Source: Synechococcus sp. CPC35 (GTDB lineage: Bacteria > Cyanobacteriota > Cyanobacteriia > PCC-6307 > Cyanobiaceae). Taken from it: 9,777 nt of DNA. Below the pieces are notes generated by a model that was not told where the DNA came from, searched no databases, and saw only the letters and a list, made by a program, of their open reading frames with translations. The position numbers and the translations under genes are program-made. The first letter of the stretch is position 1. Each line of letters starts with the position of its first letter. Shown here one piece after another: positions 9,002 to 9,777 of this stretch. The stretch is from positions 1-9,777 of the forward strand of contig NYUU01000137.1 of NCBI GenBank assembly GCA_002684175.1, given 5' to 3'.

Positions 9002-9226
9002 ATGCTGCGCATATCCTACCTGCTCGCGGTCGAGGTGGCCATCTTCGTGACGCTCGCGGCCGTTTTGCTCCTTCGTGCGCACGACGTCGCCGTCGTGCGC
9101 GCCGTCGGCGGCGTGCTCGTGGCCGTCGCACTCTTCGCCGCCGTCATGCTCGTCGGCCAGCGCCGTCTGCTCAAGCCCTTTGCGAAACGCGTCGGCATCT
9201 GCGAGCTCTGCAGCGCCAAGCAGTGA
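9002..9226 (+). CDS. Small two-helix membrane protein (74 aa), hypothetical
   Basis: The product MLRISYLLAVEVAIFVTLAA... has two strongly hydrophobic segments, about 4-24 and 31-52. A basic stretch (GQRRLLKPFAKR) and a CELC motif near the C-terminus follow. An earlier in-frame ATG at 8939 would add 21 residues, but it would start upstream of the TATA-like box and encode a polar, non-conserved-looking leader, so 9002 is preferred. The CELC pair could be redox-active or bind metal, which is not testable here. No family is recognised. Confidence 0.6.
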   Translation: MLRISYLLAVEVAIFVTLAAVLLLRAHDVAVVRAVGGVLVAVALFAAVMLVGQRRLLKPFAKRVGICELCSAKQ

Positions 9227-9305
9227 GCGTGTGAGCGCGCCGCGCCCCCTTTTTTTGGCCGTCACCGTGGATCCTTTACTCGATAACGCGAGGCCATCAC
9301 GATCC

Positions 9306-9599
9306 CTATCTTGACAAGGCTACACGCGAGGGTCGCGCCTTTTGCCGCGACGTTACGGCGCGCGCCCAGAGGGCCCGCGCGCGGCGCGACAAGCCGCCCG
9401 CGCGTTCGGCGCGTTCGGCGCGCCGGTCCTGCTCGTGCAGGAAGCGCAGGCGCGCCAAGACGGCCTCGCTGTGGCCCCGCCACCCGTCGATAAACGGCGA
9501 GCGCGGAAGGCGCGCGCCGTAGACGCCCGTCGCCAGATCGAGCTCGGTCGGCGAGACGGGCGCGTCGTCGTCGTCGGGCACGCGCACGGTCAGCGTCAT
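9306..9599 (-). CDS. Hypothetical 97-aa protein
   Basis: The product MTLTVRVPDDDDAPVSPTEL... has an acidic N-terminus, a mixed middle (TGVYGARLPRSPFIDGWRGH) and an arginine-rich helical C-terminal half. Codon third positions are strongly G or C, as in the accepted genes. An alternative overlapping frame (9262-9759) encodes mainly Arg/Ala low complexity. I recognise no family. It is transcribed divergently from the zinc-ribbon fragment at 9626 and converges with 9002-9226, with a T7 tract at about 9250-9256 between their ends. Confidence 0.5.
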   Translation of the reverse strand: MTLTVRVPDDDDAPVSPTELDLATGVYGARLPRSPFIDGWRGHSEAVLARLRFLHEQDRRAERAERAGGLSRRARALWARAVTSRQKARPSRVALSR

Positions 9600-9612
9600 C
9601 TCGGGCGCGCGA

Positions 9613-9641
9613 GGCCGCGCGGCCGATGCCCTCTTGGCATC
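9613..9641. other. Palindrome and hairpin in a divergent start region
   Basis: GGCCGCGCGGCC at 9613-9624 is a perfect 12-bp palindrome. It is followed directly by GATGCC-CTCTT-GGCATC at 9625-9641, a 6-bp stem with a 5-nt loop. Both lie just upstream of the minus-strand gene starting at 9599 and overlap the first ATG of the zinc-ribbon fragment. They could be a regulatory site or a mobile-element end. Confidence 0.4.
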
Positions 9642-9777
9642 TCACGAGACAAAAAAGGGCAACCGCCCGGGATGACATCTTCGTGGTGTCGCCCACACCG
9701 GAGGCGTACACTTCGAAGACGTGCTGCCGCTGCCTCGGCCCATGTGGGCCGTGGAGCAAGGTGGAGGAGCACTTGGG
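9626..9777 (+). CDS. Fanzor/TnpB-like C-terminal zinc-ribbon fragment, continues past the right edge
   Basis: From the first ATG at 9626 the frame is open to the window end. It contains DIFVVSPTPEAYTSKTCCRC followed by LGPCGPWSKVEEHLG. The pattern V..PEAYTSKTC..C...CGPW is the strand and first half of the zinc ribbon that sits between RuvC-II and RuvC-III in TnpB and in eukaryotic or viral Fanzor proteins, which are RNA-guided nucleases tied to transposons. The second cysteine pair and the RuvC-III aspartate would lie beyond the edge. Upstream in this frame there is no RuvC-I or RuvC-II sequence, only Arg-rich translation up to a stop at 9491-9493. The gene is therefore truncated at its 5' end, interrupted, or uses an upstream exon. 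The family call rests on one motif. Confidence 0.5.
   Translation, partial: MPSWHLTRQKRATARDDIFVVSPTPEAYTSKTCCRCLGPCGPWSKVEEHL

Noticed and set aside
8367..9131. Long N-terminal extension of the 173-aa membrane protein
   Set aside because: The added region is poly-Arg-like and antisense to the 74-aa membrane protein gene; the inner ATG at 8888 starts directly at the first membrane helix.
9262..9759. 165-aa minus-strand frame
   Set aside because: It is antisense to the zinc-ribbon fragment and then becomes Arg/Ala low complexity; the overlapping 97-aa frame has a more protein-like composition.

Overview
The window looks like part of the genome of a high-GC giant dsDNA virus (Nucleocytoviricota), or a viral insertion in a protist or algal genome. 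Supporting signs are dense genes on both strands, a eukaryotic-type class Ia ribonucleotide reductase small subunit, an ankyrin/U-box protein, a virus-style ubiquitin gene, group I introns in a protein gene, several orphan membrane proteins, a Fanzor-like zinc-ribbon fragment, and a Kozak-like start context without Shine-Dalgarno sites. The exact lineage cannot be fixed from the sequence; Pandoravirus-like viruses are one possibility because of the GC content.

Layout. 2-2722 (+): large ankyrin/U-box protein, cut by the left edge. 2723-3064: gene-free convergent spacer with G-rich repeats. 3065-4057 (-): ribonucleotide reductase R2. 4270-4998 (-): unrecognised 242-aa protein with a glycosyltransferase-like look. 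5374-6431 (-): ubiquitin gene split into three exons by two group I introns. 6570-6761 (-): small one-helix membrane protein. 6951-8303 (+): orphan 450-aa protein with coiled coils. 8367-8888 (-) and 9002-9226 (+): divergent pair of small membrane proteins. 9306-9599 (-): 97-aa hypothetical. 9626-9777 (+): C-terminal zinc-ribbon part of a Fanzor/TnpB-like protein running off the right edge.

The main discovery is the ubiquitin gene. Its 77 codons lie in exons of 107, 34 and 93 nt. The 34-nt micro-exon encodes only PPDQQRLIFAG plus one base of codon 36. The two introns (389 and 435 nt) carry recognisable group I core motifs. At both of them the internal guide sequence pairs with the upstream exon (U.G at the splice site) and with the downstream exon (P10), which fixes the splice sites to the base. 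Neither intron leaves room for a normal homing endonuclease.

The stretch of roughly 4.1-6.5 kb is less GC-rich than its flanks and is heavily rearranged. A module of about 90 bp is duplicated at nearly the same distance (77 and 80 bp) upstream of the R2 gene and of the 242-aa gene, so it may be a copied promoter. A 61-bp piece from the 5' end of the 242-aa gene recurs inverted at 6523-6581, beyond ubiquitin. Functionally the window combines nucleotide supply (R2) with ubiquitin signalling (ubiquitin plus a U-box E3 candidate); the other genes remain unassigned.
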